A DNA stretch of 64,000 bases from Petrosia ficiformis (Eukaryota > Porifera > Demospongiae > Haplosclerida > Petrosiidae): contig OX345649.1 of NCBI GenBank assembly GCA_947044365.1, positions 2,989,930 through 3,053,929 on the forward strand, written 5' to 3'. Below, piece after piece: positions 46,189-60,994 of this stretch. The notes beneath the pieces were generated by a model. That model searched no databases and was not told the DNA's origin. It worked only from the letters and a program-made list of their open reading frames with translations. Both the position numbers and the translations under genes were made by a program. Positions within the stretch are counted from its first letter, which is position 1. Every line of letters starts with the position of its first letter.

Positions 46189-49100
46189 CTATAATGATAC
46201 ATTTGCTTGAGATAACTCAAAGTCAATCACTTGTTGAACATTGAAATCTACAATCTCTTTCATCTGTCTTTCTATATCAGTGTTTGTCTTCAAATCCTAG
46301 AGAGGAATATATCTCAAAGTGACTATTCACTATTGTTTTGTGGGTACTACATGTACATGTACATGTAATTTAGCTTGAATTGAACATAATTGCTAATATT
46401 TATACAAATAGTTTATTAACCCACAGAGCACAGATTATTCAAAGTTAATACTACCAAATTCAGTATATCTAAAATTTGTGCTCACAAACAATAGTTACCT
46501 TAATGATGTTTAATAATTAATCATACATTCTTACTAGGCCCATGCTTGTTCCCTATTGATAAATATTATAATATAATTATTAATTATTAACATTTGCCTC
46601 ATGAATTTCTTGAGATATTTTGTTTAGACTCAACACAGACACAACAATTAAATACAGTATTGTCTATATTACTTCTACTGTTATAATAATACTAGTTATT
46701 AATAAATTAATTACTTATCATGTGACCCAATAGTCATGTGACACACAGAACACAACAATATAGAAACCTTTCCATGTAGGAAAGTAATATTCGGAAGGAG
46801 AATGTACAATCACTAAACTCTATAAGAAAAGTACTCATTACCTTAACAAATACTTTTGAAATTTTAAAGAGTCGGACATAACATTTCTTAAAATATTGAT
46901 GAGTACGTTGCATTCCATTAGTCTTCAATGATGATACTATAATCTGTTCAAGTTGCTATTAGGAATAAATAATGAAATGTAAACAAACTGTTCATATTGA
47001 CAGTGATGACTTTATACTACATGTAATGAAGAGAGACACAAATACAGAATAAATCTGGATCAGCTGGGATTTGAACCCAGGACCTTCTGATCACTAATCA
47101 CACATTCTATCAACTGAGCCACTGGAGCCAGGTTGAGGAAGAGCCTCAACCTGGCTCCAGTGGCTCAGCTGAAGTTGTCTGTACCTAAGTAGTAGCATCA
47201 GACTAGTGAACAGAAGGTCCTGTGGGTTCAAATCTCAGCTTTATTCTGGATTTGTGTCTCTCTTAATATACAAATGTACATGTATCAACCTGGCTATTCA
47301 GAGTATTAACATTTATACTACATGTATAGTGTAGTTTCATAAGTCAACTCTATAATGAAGCAATGATTGACATTTTGACATATATATACAAAACAAGTGT
47401 ATATAGAGAAAAAACATCCCTATATTTGCTTTGTGATGACTATGTATTAAGCATTGCTGGTGGCACTAGTGTCTCTACCTTTCTGTGTACTCGAAAGCTG
47501 GGGCCTGAAGAAGTAAGTATAAGCCTGATTGAAGTCTAAATACACAGATCTTTGATGAACTGACTGAAGTACTCATTCAAGGTTCTAAATGATGACTTCC
47601 TCGTGTCTGAAACTCAACAACTTATCATACTTACTTGTTAAAGATTCTTGCATAATATTTATACTGCTTCTCTGCTATATACATTTGTACAACAGTTAAT
47701 AGCAGTTTTACATCCTTTCTGAAGCTTCCTGGCTGGTCTGTAGCTCAAACGCGCGTTGTTTTACGTGCCACGCCCATTAACTGACCGAGACCCTGGGAAT
47801 GACGCAACTACCTTAACTACGCATAGTCGCGGACTGTCACGCAAGTGACACAAACATATATAGATTCAACCGGGATGGCCCTATGGGCCATAAAAACAAT
47901 GGGAAGGATAATATGAAAATGGATCTTGCACTTGTAGATCTCTGCTATTGAATATCATCATGTTAATAACTAGTAGTACATATTGGTTAATATGATGATT
48001 GTGTGTGAAATAAAATCACATCAGATGCACTACAAAGATACATACAGCATGACCCTAATGAATACATGTTTGTTTGGAATTACACAGTTACAAGTACATT
48101 GCTATATACTGGTTAGTCAAAGACATGGATCAAAGGGAATCCAATAAGTATTCAATCAAATAATTTTATCAAGAAATGTTACTTTTTTGCACAGAGTAGG
48201 AACAAAACAGGTATGGGACATTTTCAAGCCCAAAAAATAGATGTACATGTATGATACTCTGCATTATTGTTTATTTGAGGTTAAATATTAATTTTGGAAA
48301 TTTCTTTGGGGGATAGGAGTTCCTAGGCATCCCTCCATGTATGAGCCCCTCCATTTAATGATAATTAAGTCATATACCTTTTTCATGTTCTTGGTATTGT
48401 TCGGTTTTATATTATCTTCTTGTTTTTCATTGTCTGTTGTTGCTAATTCCACTTGTGTTTTATCATCATTAATAAGACCACCATGACATAAAGACTCTCC
48501 AGAAGATGAATGAAATACTGAAGAAATGGGAGACACTGTTTCTGAATCTGAGCATATTGTTGCTCCAGTTTGTAGACTTTTACTTTGTCGTTTGTGAGTT
48601 TCAATTTGTGAAATATCAGTTCCAGAATGAGTCTTACATGATCCAGTTTGAGGCTGGTTTGATTCTGTTTGGGACTGAATTTTTTTAGCTTTTGATATAG
48701 ACTTCCTGTTTCTCCATTCCTTATTTTTAACAGGGGTCTGGTAATTTGAGCAGTTACAAGAACGCTCACTGGAAACATAACGTTGTTGCACTTTTGTTAG
48801 CTTACAATCTCTGCTAGTGTCATCTTCGGATAAGCAATAGCTGTATACAATAGATGAACACATTCAAACCTACTTCAGGATATTGGTAATATACATACAT
48901 GTACATGTACATCACAGCTAAACAGGCAATCAATTAATTCACTGACTAATGCATTCTTATAATAGTGTATTAATGTACTTGCAGATTTAAACTTTACAAG
49001 TCCTTTGTTCTTTAAATCGTTGTTTTAGAAACTAATGCATCATTACACTCTATTAATATACATGATAATGTTTTGTGACTGTAATTGTATTATGAACAAT

Positions 49101-50599
49101 TGTAACATGATTGTCTGGTCATTAGTCAGTGTGGAAATGGCTATATTACACATGCAAACCACAAAATACAATAATTCCATGCTTGAATGAGAACAAAAAC
49201 ATCCAGCAAGTACTCCTATCATAAGAGAGTATATTAATATAACAACCATTTCTGCCATTTCCACAATTCTGCTGTTTCTTATTCCCCTAAGTGTATGTAC
49301 ATGTATATCATGCAGTGATCAAGATATGTAGGATTTCTGGCAGCACAAAGAAATATTTTCATATGCATTAGTAGCACATAATCACATAGTAATTAAATGA
49401 GACTGTGTGCGGCATGTGCCCCAGAATAAGTTTAACATTTTATACCCTCCGAGATTGATCTTGGTGGCCTAATCTATATTGGCTTCAAACATCTGAGTGG
49501 GAGGGGTGATCAGTTAATACATGTAGATGTATCACCTTCCACACCATCCCATTACCTCATCTGTGTGGAAGGAGTGACCAGATAATATATGTATCACATT
49601 CCTCACCATCCCATTACCTCATCTGAGTGGGAGGGGTGACCAGCTAATATATAAATATCGCTTTCCTCACCATCCCATTACCTCATCTGAGTGGGAGGGG
49701 TGACCAGTTAATTATATATCACCTTCCACACCATCCCATTACCTCATCTGAGTGGGAGGGGTGACCAGTTAATATATAAATATCACTTTCCTCACCATCC
49801 CATTACCTCATCTGAGTGGGAGGGGTGACCAGTTAATATATAAATATCACTTTCCTCACCATCCCATTACCTCATCTGAGTGGGAGGGGTGACCAGTTAA
49901 TTTATATATCACTTTCCTCACCATCACATTACCTAACCTTATGCCGTGATATTTTCGTGCTGTGGTTGGTGTACTATTAAGAACTTTTCTATATGACACA
50001 GGAGATGGAGCTACATGAGAATAAAAAATAGTTTAGGCAAGATGGAGTCCATAGTACCACAAACCTGGATCAATCATTTGGATAGGGCGAATCATATCAG
50101 TGCTACTTAAATCCTAATAAAGAAAATGATTCACACATGTATACATTGTATAATTAAAATATATATCCACTTATTTACCATGGCAACAGGAGAGAGTTCT
50201 TGATTAGGAGATCCAGTATCTGTGAAACATTGAAGAACCTCCATAGCATTAGGAAGAGATGATGTTCCACTCGGAGGTGGAGCTGTCACACCTCCTAGAG
50301 TCAATTCAGATGTACTTATTCTTTTGATTTGTTTTCTGTTAAATATTTTTTTATTAATAATACAATATAGTGTGTAACTCATGAAGCACACCTTAACATT
50401 CCCTCTAGATTCTGAAGAGCAATAATCTCAGGCCACTTGGAGGGGGTCTGAAGCAGCTCTGTATTTAAAGTAGTGTATTATATAACGAGGGTACACAAAC
50501 TTTTAATAAAAAGTGAAAGCAAGCAATGGAATTATTATGGCCCATAGCTATAGGGCCATCCCTATGATTGCTTTCCCACGGGTTCGAAGTATGTTTATA

Positions 50600-50641
<42 letters not shown>

Positions 50642-53600
50642 TTGTGTCACTTACGCGAGTATGCGTTGTATACGTAGTTAAGGAAGTTACGTCGTTTCGG
50701 GGGGCTCGGTCAATTAATGGGCGTGGTGCGTAATAGAACGCTCGCTCGAGCTCTACAGAGCTTTATTTACTAGCTTATGTAGAAACTGGAACTAATAGCT
50801 AGCTATTCTACCTGAAATATATTTCTAAAGTTCTACAAGGTCCTTTAAAAGGTAAGGAGAGTAGATAATCAAATAATAACTATAATAGGCTGTTGTGTTT
50901 CAGGCATGAGAAAGTCAGCCATGATTACTGAATGCTGGACACCACAAAGCAGTCATAGGGATACTTTTTTCTCTATATATTATTTTCACACTAATCCTAA
51001 ATAACTCTAGCTAATATACAGGAAAGTGAAGATTAGTTTTGATCAAAAGCTATTGTACCATTTTGTACAGAATTTTGTAAGTAATCTGTAAACTGTATAC
51101 ATACACTAACCATGTTTTAATGATAATGTTAACATGAGTATATATAATATGTGTAATTGTGTATACATACACTAACCATGTTTTAATGATAATGTTAACA
51201 TGAGTATATATAATATGTGTAATTGTGTATACATACACTAACCATGTTTTAATGATAATGTTAACATGAGTATATATAATACGTGTAATTGTGTATACAT
51301 ACACTAACCATGTTTTAATGATAATGTTAACATGAGTATATATAATATGTGTAATTGTGTATACATACACTAACCATGTTTTAATGATAATGTTAACATG
51401 AGTACGTGTAATTGTGTATACATTACACTAACCATGTTTTAATGATAATGTTAACATGAGTATATATAATATGTGTAATTGTGTATACATACACTAACCA
51501 TGTTTTAATGATAATGTTAACATGAGTATATATAATATGTGTAATTGTGTATATGTTAACATGAGTATATATAATATGTGTAATTGTGTATATATACACT
51601 AACCATGTTTTAATGATAATGTTAACATGAGTATATATAATACGTGTAATTGTGTATACATACACTAACCATGTTTTAATGATAATGTTAACATGAGTAT
51701 ATATAATACGTGTAATTGTGTATACATACACTAACCATGTTTTAATGATAATGTTAACATGAGTATATATAATACGTGTAATTGTGTATACATACACTAA
51801 CCATGTTTTAATGATAATGTTAACATGAGTATATATAATATGTGTAATTGTGTATACATACACTAACCATGTTTTAATGATAATGTTAACATGAGTATAT
51901 ATAATACGTGTAATTGTGTATACATACACTAACCATGTTTTAATGATAATGTTAACATGAGTATATATAATATGTGTAATTGTGTATACATACACTAACC
52001 ATGTTTTAATGATAATGTTAACATGAGTACGTGTAATTGTGTATACATTACACTAACCATGTTTTAATGATAATGTTAACATGAGTATATATAATATGTG
52101 TAATTGTGTATACATACACTAACCATGTTTTAATGATAATGTTAACATGACTATATATAATACGTGTAATTGTGTATATGTTAACATGAGTATATATAAT
52201 ATGTGTAATTGTGTATATATACACTAACCATGTTTTAATGATAATGTTAACATGAGTATATATAATATGTGTAATTGTGTATACATACACTAACCATGTT
52301 TTAATGATAATGTTAACATGAGTATATATAATACGTGTAATTGTACACTAACCATGTTTCTGTTGTTCTGAAATGTCTCTAAGAAAATTCTTTCGGGTAT
52401 ACAACTGGGTAGTAATATTACTTGACCTGTATATAACAAATAATATCATAATTATTATATTGATAATATAATCTCATGTACGGAGTAGAAAAGTAATTAT
52501 ATTGCAAGAAGAGGTGTTTATTTCATTAATAGTTGGTAATTAAGGAAAGCATTGAAAACATGCATTTAATAACCTAGCTAATTATTTATGTGGGCGTGAA
52601 GCAAAATAATTAAATAGCCACAACTTCCCCACCATTCCTATCAACAACATCACCCCAGACTACATGTATAATGTACATGTACATGTACATGTAAACACAG
52701 CTTCATTTCTTCACACTAATAGTAATCATGTGACCCCAGACTACATGTACATGTACGTGTAAACACAGCTTCATTTCTTCATACTAATAGTAAACATGTG
52801 AACCCAGACTACATGTACATGTACGTGTAAACACAGCTTCATTTCTTCATATTAATAGTAATCATGTGACCCCAGACTACATGTAAACACAGCTTCATTT
52901 CTTCATATTAATAGTAAACATGTGAACCCAGACTACATGTACATGTAAACACAGCTTCATTTCTTCATACTAATAGTAAACATGTGAACCCAGACTACAT
53001 GTACATGTAAACACAGCTTCATTTCTTCATATTAATAGTAATCATGTGACCCCAGACTACATGTACATGTAAACACAGCTTCATTTCTTCATACTAATAG
53101 TAATCATGTGAACCCAGACTACATGTACATGTAAACACAGCTTCATTTCTTCATACTAATAGTAAACATGTGACCCCAGACTACATGTACATGTAAACAC
53201 AGCTTCATTTCTTCATACTAATAGTAAACATGTGACCCCAGACTACATGTACATGTAAACACAGCTTCATTTCTTCATACTAATAGTAAACATGTGAACC
53301 CAGACTACATGTACATGTAAACACAGCTTCATTTTTTTTGTCATTATGATTGTATCAACTGAACAAAATACATAATCACAATAGAATATCAGTCATTTGG
53401 GAAAGAGGGATCAACCTTTTAACACTTGCTGTTGAGTCATTTTGTAAAGGAAACTTACTAAATTATATCTCTATATATCTAGTTAGGTAGAACAATAGAT
53501 ACTCTTTCTATACAAAACAGTGAGCATTAATTTGATAAACGTATTATTTCCCAAATGACTGATTTTCTTCTCATCCAGCATCACATACAGCGGCTAGCTA

Positions 53601-56600
53601 AAAGTTAAATTATTATTTTCACTACAGTAAGCATATAAACAGTTTTTAAACTTAACTACTGGCTTAAAAAAATTAAAAAATTTGCATACTCATTGTGTCA
53701 TTTCGGGGGCTCAGTCAATTAATGGGCGTGGCACATAAAAGAATGTGTGGTCAAGCTACAGACCAGTACATGTAGCTTGCATAGAAACTGGAACTATAAT
53801 AGCTGTTCTATCTGAATTATATTCCTAAAGTTCTATAAGATTTTTTAAAAGGAGTAGATAATCAAAATAAGGTCAAAAATCAAATTTTCCTGGGGGCAAT
53901 GCGGCATGCCCCCACACACCCCTAGATGAACTGTCATATCAACATTATGATTAGGAACACTGTCACACTTCAAGGGTAGATCCACCCCTGGTCACAGTCC
54001 CTGGTCACAGCCCCTGGTCACAGCCCCTGGTCACATACATGTATATATAATTATTTATGAACATTGATTTACCTTGATTCAATATCTTTCCCAACACACA
54101 GACATGGAAGAGTGTCCAAGAACTTAAAAGTACTCTCATCTGTATATACAAGGACATGTACATGTATATAACGTATTGGAATAAAAGTATTTCTGATATA
54201 ATTTGATTTTACAAATATACGAACACATGTATATAATTACACATGTATATACAATCAAACATACACATACATGTACATGTACATCAGATTGAATTATTCA
54301 AATATTCACAATGTTATTCCTTGCTCATTAACTAGAACATGAACGTTTTACTGTAATAACTACATAAGCACATAAGAAAGTTGTGCTACATCAGATAGTA
54401 CATGTGTATGCTTAGGAGCTGTTGCCCTAATCTCATTTCACTTACAAAATAACTTTGTGTCATCTTTCTGTTAATTAGTAATTATATTAACCATCATTAT
54501 GATATGTGGGTGGAGGGTAAAAGTATCATTTTGTAGTGTGTCATCTTTCTGTTAATTAGTAATTATATTAACCATCATTATGATATGTGGGTGGAGGGTA
54601 AAAGTATCATTTTGTAGTGTGTTTGTTATTAATGATACTGTACTCCTATTATCATTTCGCCTAATCCTATGTCATCTATTATCATTTCATCTAATCCTAT
54701 GTCATCTATTACCAATCCTATTTTATGGCCTGGGCAATCCATATGATTGCTTTTTCCCACGGATTCAATTTATGTATTTATATATATATATACATGTATA
54801 TATGCTTGTGTGACATACGTAAGTATGTGTTGTATATGTAGTTAAGGAAGTTGCGCCATTCAGAGAGAAGAGAGGGCTTGGTCCATTAATGGGCTTGGTG
54901 TGTATTACATGTACATGTACATGTAGAATGCATGCTGAAGCGTTAAGCTACAGACCAGCAAGAAGAAAGCTGCTTGTAGCTTTATGTAGAAAATGGAACT
55001 AATAGCTGTTCTAGGTATAATACATTCCTACAAGAACCTCTAAAAGCTAAGAAGAACAGGTAATCATTATATTAGTACAGGTATGTTGTGTTTCAGACAT
55101 GAGAATATCAGCCATGATTACTGAATGTTGGACACCACAAAGTAGATTGTGTAACTGTAAAATGTGTACTCACAAACGATAATATATGGTATATACACGT
55201 ACTAATTTTTAACCTGTTTCATTTCTTATTGTCTTAGATGACTGGAGTCTCATTAAAGCAGCTGCTGTATTTTGCATTGTCTCTGGTTTCCATAGCACCC
55301 AGGCATCACATGATCTTGAGGTTGTATGACATTGCAAATGAGAGGGCACAGCAATGAGAAGAGGTCCAGGAGAATCAGACATTGATAAAGTTGAGGATAT
55401 AGAGGACGGAGAGCCTAAGTAAATGAAATACTATTAGAAATTATGAATTGTCAGTATTATTGAATACAATGACGGTTTCATTAGCATACAAAGTGTACTA
55501 CACTGCACCTACCAAACAGTGTATGGAGTACCACTACACTATACTATAGTCAGAGGGAAGGAGGGACCTGGGATTTTTGTCTCCTCTGGAGAGCTCCCAC
55601 TATAATTTTAATACTGCACATTCTAGATTGTTCCGACATATTACTCAAGAAAGAAGTAAGCAGGAAAGATAATAGTAATGAAGGGTACTTTTATGAACAA
55701 GTTTTCCAGCTAATTTAAATCTTATATGAAATTCTGGTTATAGTATCTGTCACTATACATTGTACAGGAAACTTGGAAGTTTATGAATTGGTATTAATAT
55801 TCTACTTCCAATATCCTGACTTAACACATAGCAACAACATAGCAACAAGTTATAGTATATAATTCAGCATCTTTTCTCAAACCTACAGTACATGTATTAC
55901 ATGTATGTGTTAGAACTATAACATAAGTCAATTGTACTGTCATGGTACCCAATACACATATCTTAGACAGGACTGAATCAGCTATCTCATTATATTTGGA
56001 GTTAATTAACTAAGTATTAGGCTTACTAAAAGTGGTTTTAGTTATAGTTACATTAATTCATTACTGAACCAAATTAACATATACATATTAATAACTGATA
56101 ACAGACCTGGTACTTCCTTTTCCAGTACATGCACTCTCCACTCCTCTGTAGTACTATGAGACATGTTTCTATGTTCATTAGGACAATGACCATATAGTCT
56201 TAAGAGGATACCAGTATTACTAGAAGATAACGAGTCCTGAAATATTTCTCTAAATACAGCAGTAGATGGTGAATGATTGAAAGATGGGTCTACAGATCTG
56301 TGAAGTGTTAAGTATCAAAACTATCAAGGCATCAATATACAAGTATACAGACACACAACTTCATTAATTACTGTATAGACGAATATCTGTGGATCAAAAC
56401 CTTTCATCGTAAAAGGTTTCGATTTTCATTATCAACAAAAAAATTCATTTACTTATTTTCACAAGCTGTAATATTGGTGATCATGTAACTTATGGCCAAT
56501 CAGATTAAAGAAAATGTGTCACATGGTCGAGAATTCAATCACATATTGCATACTTTGCTCAGATCTACCCAATGTAGCTACTCCAAGAACAGTGGTAGGT

Positions 56601-59600
56601 AGTTAACAAGATTGGCTTAACTGTGTATTAGATGGGTCAATAAAGGTCTCATGAACTCACTTTTGGCTTGTGAATTATGTAAACTCGATCTTTATTAACC
56701 CCACCCTCTTCACATAACCACATAATTACAGTAGAGTGTGTTGTTAACATTACTTATTTCAAGGAGATAATTTTTATAGATTAAAAGCAGCGACCATTTT
56801 ATAACCTTGAAATTTTCCCATCTACCATATTTTTCTACTGGATGTCAGTATAATCCTATTAATAATAAAGGATACAATCTAACAGACAAAGGAGATAGCC
56901 AAAAGTGAGGAATATCTCTGATATCTACAACTTGTACTAATTCCAAATGGGATGGATGATGTGTGGAGTTTATATCCATCCCCGTGGAAACAAGTAATTC
57001 TTGAGATATAGGAATGTCAGAATGAAGTGATAAAGTGTATCCGGGAAATGTCATGTTGTGTATTGCTTGAGATGGCTTTGTTTTGTGTTCATGAATACGT
57101 AATGGACCCCTCCAGAACACAGGAACAGAGAGAACCTCGGTAGTGTTTAATAGTGACCCAGTATAAGCAGGTAAACACTCACATAACTCCTTCCATGAGG
57201 TACTACATGTGTATTAGAAAAAAAACAATACTGTATATATTTAAAGATCAATGGTTACTTCATAAGAATAGTATTGTAGCTATATTACACATTCAAAATA
57301 GTACAATACTTATACAAACCAAAGAATGCATACTTGAGTGAGAACAAATACATGTACATTCTGATATAATCACATATACTCCTAACCATAGTTTTTGATA
57401 TGTTTTGAAGTATGGGCCAAATTGGCTCAACAATGATTTGCCATTGGAATACATATTGAGCCAATTAATGCTGTTAGTGACAATATAATCATAATTAACT
57501 GTGCCATCTGGCCCAAAGAATGAACTGTGCAGTACCAAACAAGAAGCTCTTTGGGCCAATGGTGCACCACATGAGCTCCTAACACTTCTTATACTATAAT
57601 TATAAAAATTTAATATAACATCATTTCGTGACTTCTTATATTATGAAGAAACAACCAGAATGGATTGGAGAATATACATGTACATGTATAATTATGCATG
57701 TCATCATTACAAAGTAGCGAATGTACTATACATGTACTATACATGTACTATACATGTACTATACAGTATGGGAATATGTATAATTAGTTAATACATGCAT
57801 AGTAAATGCATATACGTGTACGTGTACATCATTATTAATGAATATGTATGGCCATTATACACAGGTGTAGATCAAGCATGGTGGAACTGGTATCATCTGC
57901 CAGAATAGCATACATGTAGTAGTAGTTTGGGAATTAGACATGAGGCTAATGGATATATTGCATGATTCACACACAAACATTCATGTGGCGTATTTGCATA
58001 TTATACAAATTTTAACAAGCTTCAGAGATTTAAAGTTTTTTATGGCCCGAAGGGCCATCCCTATGATTGCTTTCCACGGGGTTGAATCTATATATATATT
58101 TTCTTGTGTCCACTTGCGCGAGTATGTGTTGTATACGTAGTTAAGGATGTTGCATCATTCCCGGGGGGCTCGGTCAATTAATGGGTGTGGCGCGTAAAAG
58201 AACGCGTGCTCAAAGTTCTACAGACCAGCAGAAAGAAAGCTGCTTGTAGCTAAGTAGCTTACGTAGAAACTGGAACTAATAGCTAGCTATTCTGCCTGAA
58301 ATATATTTCTAAGTTCTACAAGGTCCTTTGAAAGGTAAGGAGAGTAGATAATCAAAATAACTATAATAGGCTGTTGTGTTTCAGGCATGATAAAGTCAGA
58401 CACCACAAAGCAAACATAGGGATACATTTTTCTCTATATACACTTGTTATAGCATCTAAGAAAATAACAATTGAAATGTTCATAAAAGATTGATGTTTGG
58501 TTAGGAAATAATGAAGTTCAATGATAAACATGTCATAATTTGGACTAAATTAGAAAAGTTAAGAAAAAAAATTTGTTCACGATGTTGTGATATTCTAAAT
58601 GTAGTCATGCAATTAATTGTGATATAATTAACTGTTAATGAATAATATTAATCCCTGTGCTAACCTGCCTAATCAAGTGTCTAATATAGTATCATGATAT
58701 TGAATGCAAATATCATATAAATAATTGTCCAAATGGCAATTCAGATTAAAATACACAAAATCTCCAATACTAAACAAGGTTTTAAAAACTCAATAGAATC
58801 CACTTTTAAAAGAGCAATAGAATTCTATTGTATTCTGGGAGTCTCTTATTACAACCGATAGAATCACATGGTATGATTTTATTGGTTGTAATAAGAGACT
58901 CCCAGAATACATCTATTGGTTCACACTGTTGATATTGTGGAGGTAATGATACTTGAAAAGGAGGAAGAAAGTGTTAGCAAAGCTGCCCACATTTTTAGTG
59001 CTTACATATGATATACATGTATTCTGAAATTATTACAACACAAGTTCAAGTTTGTTGGACTGGTTTGTGAATAAACATTTCACATTATGAAAAGCATAGT
59101 AATTATTTACAGTGTTTTTTTCCAAGGCCTTTAGCAGGGGAAATTTCTCCCTAAAATCTTAAATCCCCCACTCCCCTAACATTTGTTATGAAGCATTCAT
59201 TAATCTTTGTACTGCACTATAAAACTATTCTCCTCCCCCAATAATATGATTCCTAGAAAAAACACTGATTGTTGATATCATCATCATGGTACCAGTGGGT
59301 GGGTATTGATTTTAGTTTCGGGTAATACATCCATTGACAGGCACTAAGGTGTACTTGTACATGTGAATGATACAGTTAAAGTTTAGAGTGTAATCCTCAT
59401 AAGCAGATAAGGGATAGCAAATATTATGATTAGATTAAGTGTGTACAAACTAGAAACACAATAACAGCTAGATTGATCTCTAGATAATAACATAAAAGAA
59501 TCTGTAAATTCACTAGGGAAAGAAACCTACACATCTGTACATTTACATGTACAACAACAACAACAGTTACTAATGTGTGTCATCACGATAACTATAACTA

Positions 59601-60935
59601 CACATAGTCATGTTATCTATACACTGTATCTAATGTAGTATATACACCGTTGTACATGTACATGTATTTACATGTATATACACTGTTGTACATGTACATG
59701 TATCTATACACAGTGTTGTACATGTACATGTACACTGTACATGTAATACACTGTTGTACATGTATCAATGCACAGTGTTGTACATGTACATGTATCTATA
59801 TACATGTACACTGTTGTACATGTACACAGTTGTACATGTAGCTACATGTACACTGTTGTTCATGTATATGTATACATACACTGTTGTACAAATAGCTACA
59901 TGTACACTGTTGTACATGTGGCTACATACACTGTTGTACAAGTAGCTACATGTACACTGTTGTACATGTATATGTATACATACACACTGTACATATGTGT
60001 TTATATACACTGTCGTATATGTACACAGTGTTGTACATGTACATGTACGTGTATCTATCTAATCTATAAACACTGTTGTACATGTATCTATTTATACAAT
60101 GTTGTACATGTACATGTACCAATAAACAGATATATATATGCATGGATCACATGCATGTATTAAGTTACATTTTAGCATTACAGGAAAACTATTTTATCCA
60201 GAAATGTTATTCCATCTTTCAGAAATAATGTCACATTAGTTACTTGTATAATAGTCACATTTACTAACTTAACTTCCTATCTTTGAATAGCTACTAATTT
60301 ACAGCTAACAGAAAGTGTAATAGTAATAGTAACAATAAAGTAATATACATGCATTGTGATTGCCCACATGATTAGTTTACATGTACTTGCACATGTAATA
60401 GTTACATACATGTAGTTACATACATGTACATGTACATGTATAAACGTACAAACACAGGGTCTGTTATTATAAACACATTATACATTTATTTACATGTACA
60501 CATGTACTACATGTAGATAGCAAGTGTATATGTGTACATTTACATTCAGTACGTTGTACATGTATAAAATTATAAACACTGTATATTATTCTTATATGTA
60601 CCTATCATCTACTTTGTCTGTTACTGATTCATGTTCTGTAATAAAGTATATGTTAGCATTGAGCCATTCTCTTAATCTCAAGAGAGCACCATATAATTCA
60701 GGTGTTGGACTGGAAAGAGAAATAGAAGAAAAAGAGTATTGCAAACTCATAGTCATGGAATGTCATAATTAATACCTGTGTGATATGTCAATACAGTCAT
60801 ATAGACAGACACACATGGACACACACTAGTGTTGTTCTATAACTAAAACACTACAATGTTGGTGTTGGAGCTGTGCACTACCTGCCTCAGTGGTTCAGCT
60901 AGTTTGCCTTTCCATCCAACACGTAAATACATACC

Positions 60936-60994
<59 letters not shown>

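Noticed and set aside
47058..47130. Functional tRNA gene on the minus strand
   Set aside because: A- and B-box-like sequences exist, but it is one arm of a foldback element and the acceptor stem is not convincing.
48443..48778. 111-codon minus frame and 60-codon plus frame
   Set aside because: Alternate-frame shadows of the 463-bp MTBP exon, whose frame is fixed by splice phase and by the KYHGI/SYCLSEDD join.
51050..52290. Long minus-strand frames of 80-190 codons with a repeated Ile/Tyr/Thr unit
   Set aside because: Pure minisatellite translation; the unit length is divisible by three so stops are absent.
49490..53335. CRISPR-like array of regularly spaced repeats
   Set aside because: Units are contiguous minisatellites without unique spacers, in introns of a eukaryotic gene.
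59650..60163. Tyr/Met/Cys/His-rich frames on both strands
   Set aside because: Translation of the tacatgtaca-type repeat array; no domain and no splice context.
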